A DNA stretch of 64,000 nt from Streptomyces sp. Ag109_O5-1 (GTDB taxonomy: Bacteria > Actinomycetota > Actinomycetes > Streptomycetales > Streptomycetaceae). Shown here piece after piece: positions 61,239 to 64,000 of this stretch. Location: NCBI RefSeq assembly GCF_003814875.1, contig NZ_RKQF01000001.1, positions 3,782,001 to 3,846,000 on the forward strand, read 5' to 3'. The notes under the pieces were generated by a model that was not told the origin of the DNA, searched no databases, and saw nothing but the letters and a program-made list of their open reading frames with translations. Positions within the stretch are counted from its first letter, which is position 1. Each line of letters starts with the position of its first letter. Position numbers and translations under genes: made by a program.

Positions 61239-62396
61239 CTAGCGCAGCCCGGTCGAGCGGCTCAGCGCTGCCTGCACCAAGCGGTCGATCAGGTCCGGGT
61301 AGCTGATACCCGACGCCTGCCACATCTGCGGGTACATCGAGATCGGTGTGAAGCCCGGCATCGTGTTGATCTCGTTGATCACGAAGTCGCCGTCCTCCGT
61401 GAGGAAGAAGTCCGCGCGGACCAGGCCCTCGCAGGACGCGGCCTCGAAGGCGTCCACCGCGAGCTTCTGGACCTCGGCGGTCTCCTCCGGGGTGAGGGGG
61501 GCCGGGACGATGCCGGGGGTGGAGTCGATGTACTTGGCCTCGAAGTCGTAGTACGCGTGCTCGGAGGGCGGCGGGATCTCGGCGGGGACCGAGGAGCGCG
61601 GGCCGTCCTCGAACTCCAGGACGCCGACCTCGATCTCGCGGCCGCGGACGGCCGCTTCGACCAGGATCTTCGGGTCGTGGGACTGGGCCTCGGCGATCGC
61701 CTCGTCCAGGCCGGACAGGTCGTCGACCTTGGTGATGCCGATCGACGAACCCGCACGCGCGGGCTTCACGAACAGCGGCCAGCCGTACTCGCCGGCGAAG
61801 TCGACGATCCTCTTGCGGGCCGCGGACTCGTCCTGCCGCCACTCACGGGGGCGGATCACCAGGTAGGGGCCGACCTTGAGCCCGAACGAGGTGAACACCC
61901 GCTTCATGTACTCCTTGTCCTGGCCGACGGCCGAGGCGAGCACGCCCGCGCCGACGTAGGGGACGCCGGAGAGCTCCAGGAGGCCCTGCAGGGTGCCGTC
62001 CTCGCCGTACGGGCCGTGCAGCACGGGGAAGACCACGTCGACCTCGCCGAGCGCCTTGGGCACCGAGCCGGGCTCGCTGTAGACGACCTCGCGGTTGGCC
62101 GGGTCGACGGGGAGGACCACGCCGCCCTCGGTGGACTCGGCGAGGTCACCGACCTCGGGCGTCCGGCGCTCGGTGATGGCCATGCGCTCGGGTTCGTCGG
62201 CCGTGAGCACCCAGCGGCCTTCCCGGGTGATGCCGATCGGCAGGACGTCGTACTTCGTCCGGTCGATGGCGTTCAGGACGGCTCCGGCGGTGACCGTGGA
62301 GATCCCGTGCTCGGAGCTGCGACCGCCGAACACGACGGCCACGCGCGGCTTGCGAGCGGGCTGCTCAGGGCTCTGGGGGAGGTTCTCGGTGCTCAT
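61239..62396 (-). CDS. ddl: D-alanine--D-alanine ligase
   Basis: Ddl joins two D-alanines for peptidoglycan precursors. The 385 residues show VAVVFGGRSSEHGIS at the N-terminus (with the catalytic Glu), the ATP-grasp lysine loop GWPLFVKPARAGSSIGITK near residue 212 and INEINTMPGFTPISMYP near 344. The residues around ARAGSS fit the D-Ala, not D-Lac, type. It lies 59 bp downstream of gpsA on the same strand. Confidence 0.97.
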   Translation of the reverse strand: MSTENLPQSPEQPARKPRVAVVFGGRSSEHGISTVTAGAVLNAIDRTKYDVLPIGITREGRWVLTADEPERMAITERRTPEVGDLAESTEGGVVLPVDPANREVVYSEPGSVPKALGEVDVVFPVLHGPYGEDGTLQGLLELSGVPYVGAGVLASAVGQDKEYMKRVFTSFGLKVGPYLVIRPREWRQDESAARKRIVDFAGEYGWPLFVKPARAGSSIGITKVDDLSGLDEAIAEAQSHDPKILVEAAVRGREIEVGVLEFEDGPRSSVPAEIPPPSEHAYYDFEAKYIDSTPGIVPAPLTPEETAEVQKLAVDAFEAASCEGLVRADFFLTEDGDFVINEINTMPGFTPISMYPQMWQASGISYPDLIDRLVQAALSRSTGLR

Positions 62397-62455
62397 ATCG
62401 GGTTGAGAGTACCCGGTGGTAGGGCCCCGAGACAGCGTCCGTCGCGTGCCGTGGC

Positions 62456-63466
62456 TCAGCGTCGCTCGGGCTTCGCGCTGCGCGACATCAGCTCCTTGAG
62501 GGCGACCACCGGCGGCTTGCCCTCGTGCACGATGTCCACGACCGTCTCGGTGATCGGCATCTCCACACCGTGCCTGCGGGCCAGATCGGCCACGGACTCG
62601 CAGGACTTGACGCCCTCGGCGGTCTGCTTGGTGACCGCGATGGTCTCCTCCAGGGTCATGCCCTTGCCGAGGTTGGTGCCGAAGGTGTGGTTGCGGGACA
62701 GCGGCGAGGAGCAGGTGGCCACCAGGTCGCCGAGACCGGCGAGTCCGGAGAAGGTCAGCGGGTCGGCGCCGAGCGCCATGCCCAGGCGGGTGGTCTCGGC
62801 GAGACCACGGGTGATGAGGGAGCCCTTGGCGTTGTCGCCGAGGCCCATGCCGTCGGCGATGCCGACCGCGAGCCCGATGACGTTCTTGACCGCGCCGCCG
62901 AGTTCGCAGCCGATGACGTCGGTGTTGGTGTACGGCCGGAAGTACGGCGTGTGGCAGGCGGTCTGGAGGCGCTGGGCGACCGTCTCGTCGATGCAGGCGA
63001 CCACCGCGGCGGCCGGCATCCGGGCGGCGACCTCACGGGCGAGGTTGGGGCCGGTGACGACGGCGATGCGGTTCGGGTCGATCTTGGCGACGTCCGCGAT
63101 GACCTGGCTCATCCGCATGGTGGTGCCGAGTTCGATGCCCTTCATGAGGGACACCAGGATCGTGCGGGGCGCCAGCAGCGGCGCCCAGTCGGCCAGGTTG
63201 GCCCGCATGGTCTGGGAGGGCACCGTCAGGACCGTGAAGTCGGCGCCGGCCGCGGCCTCGGCGGGGTCGGTCGTGGCCCGCAGGTTCTCGGGGAGTTCCA
63301 CTCCGGGCAGGTAGTCGGGGTTGGTACGGCCGGAGTTGATGGCCTCCACCACCTCCGCGCGCCGCCCCCACAGGGTGACGTCGCACCCGGCGTCGGCCAG
63401 CACCATCCCGAATGCCGTACCCCACGAACCCGCGCTGAAGACCGCCGCCTTGGCAGGCTTGCTCAC
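62456..63466 (-). CDS. gpsA: NAD(P)H-dependent glycerol-3-phosphate dehydrogenase
   Basis: GpsA reduces dihydroxyacetone phosphate to sn-glycerol-3-phosphate for phospholipids. The 336 residues begin VSKPAKAAVFSAGSWGTAFG with the GxGxWGxA cofactor motif as SAGSWGTA. VTGPNLAREVA near residue 140, the catalytic lysine in LGGAVKNVIGLAVGI near 190 and NAKGSLITRGLAE near 214 follow. The GTG overlaps the upstream acyltransferase stop (GTGA), and GAGGAGA precedes it. Pairing with an acyltransferase makes a phospholipid-precursor operon. Confidence 0.97.
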   Translation of the reverse strand: MSKPAKAAVFSAGSWGTAFGMVLADAGCDVTLWGRRAEVVEAINSGRTNPDYLPGVELPENLRATTDPAEAAAGADFTVLTVPSQTMRANLADWAPLLAPRTILVSLMKGIELGTTMRMSQVIADVAKIDPNRIAVVTGPNLAREVAARMPAAAVVACIDETVAQRLQTACHTPYFRPYTNTDVIGCELGGAVKNVIGLAVGIADGMGLGDNAKGSLITRGLAETTRLGMALGADPLTFSGLAGLGDLVATCSSPLSRNHTFGTNLGKGMTLEETIAVTKQTAEGVKSCESVADLARRHGVEMPITETVVDIVHEGKPPVVALKELMSRSAKPERR

Positions 63467-64000
63467 TTGCCGCTCTCCTCTTCCACACCGCTCTGCGACT
63501 TTTCCAGACCGCTCTGCGACGCACGCGTCCGGCGCCGCTGCTCGATCCGCACCTGGCGTGGATCGTAGGGGGTTGCGGGGGCCTTCTCGCCGCGGATCTC
63601 CTCCAGCTGGCGGGTGATGGCGGCCATGATGACCTCGGTCGCCTCCTTGAGGACGTCCTGGGTCATCTCCTTGTCGTAGAAGCGCGAGAGGTCGACCGGC
63701 GGGCCCGCGAGGACGTGGTGGGTCTTGCGGGGCAGCACGTTGAGCTTCTTCGCGTACGGCGGGAGAAGTTCGTTGGCGCCCCACTGGGCGACCGGGATCA
63801 CCGGGCACTTGGTCTGCAGGGCGACGCGGGCGGCACCGGTCTTGCCGGTCATGGGCCACTGGTCCGGGTCGCGGGTGATCGTTCCCTCGGGGTAGAAGGC
63901 GACGCACTCGCCGCGTTCCACGGCGTCGATCGCGGCCCGGAAGGCGCTGAGCGCGTCGGTGGACTCGCGGTAGACGGGGATCTGCCCGGTGCCCCGCATG
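63463..64000 (-). CDS. Lysophospholipid acyltransferase (PlsC family), partial
   Basis: The visible C-terminal about 178 residues contain the acyl-acceptor motif FYPEGTITRDP near the middle and CPVIPVAQWGANELLPPY, diagnostic of 1-acyl-glycerol-3-phosphate acyltransferases. The N-terminal part with the HX4D motif lies beyond the window edge, so the ATG at 63999 is probably internal. The tail ends with a repeated QSGLEKSQSGVEE. It feeds the same pathway as gpsA, which overlaps its stop. Confidence 0.9.
   Translation of the reverse strand, partial: MRGTGQIPVYRESTDALSAFRAAIDAVERGECVAFYPEGTITRDPDQWPMTGKTGAARVALQTKCPVIPVAQWGANELLPPYAKKLNVLPRKTHHVLAGPPVDLSRFYDKEMTQDVLKEATEVIMAAITRQLEEIRGEKAPATPYDPRQVRIEQRRRTRASQSGLEKSQSGVEEESGK

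Noticed and set aside
1..64000. CRISPR array, rRNA operon or prophage
   Set aside because: No regularly spaced direct repeats, no rRNA sequence and no phage structural genes were seen.

Overview
The window is about 72% G+C by eye, uses many GTG starts and carries a gene order I know from Streptomyces: rpsP-khpA, ffh, glnD-glnB-amtB, nsdA, ftsY, glcP, smc, acyP, mutM, rnc-rpmF-yceD, coaD-rsmD, recG, rpmB, thiD-thiL, ddl, gpsA. I therefore read it as a stretch of the conserved core of a Streptomyces chromosome (established knowledge plus inference; no database search was possible).

Layout. 1-9 kb: ribosomal protein S16 with the RNA-binding protein KhpA, a SprT-like zinc peptidase, a methyltransferase, SRP protein Ffh, and the nitrogen operon amtB-glnB-glnD behind a GlnR-like site. 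9-24 kb: the differentiation repressor nsdA, a primase/polymerase-like protein, ftsY, a purine/cytosine permease, a flavin-dependent oxidoreductase, the glucose permease glcP with a dense operator region, smc with an unusual linker in its hinge, a small coiled-coil protein, acylphosphatase and a membrane-anchored CAP-domain protein. 24-32 kb: HxlR regulator, mutM, the yceD-rpmF-rnc operon, a DivIVA-like coiled-coil protein, coaD-rsmD and recG. 32-42 kb: an Hsp90-like ATPase translationally coupled to a large TPR protein, a DAK2 protein, rpmB and a frameshifted AfsR/BTAD-type regulator.

42.5-57.8 kb is an accessory island of about 15.2 kb that splits an FAD monooxygenase gene. Its two halves, at 41966-42536 and from 57763 to 58427, rejoin in frame to about 411 codons. 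The island holds a Tn554-like trio (two tyrosine recombinases plus a DUF6262/TnpC-like protein), a GlxA-type AraC regulator divergent from an unusual MDR-SnoaL-SnoaL fusion, several gene fragments, a second Tn554-like remnant, an alpha/beta hydrolase, and an SDR-TetR operon with two palindromic operators. Nested inside the second tnpC copy is a 3,086-bp element with 44-bp terminal inverted repeats. It carries an aldo/keto reductase, a cupin, a carboxymuconolactone-decarboxylase-like protein and a divergent MmyB-type regulator, but no transposase. Removing it with one copy of its target duplication restores the tnpC frame exactly. This cargo-only element is the most novel feature I see.

58-64 kb returns to core genes: thiD-thiL, a stand-alone Lrp/AsnC sensing domain, a DUF3515 lipoprotein, ddl, gpsA and an acyltransferase running off the right edge.
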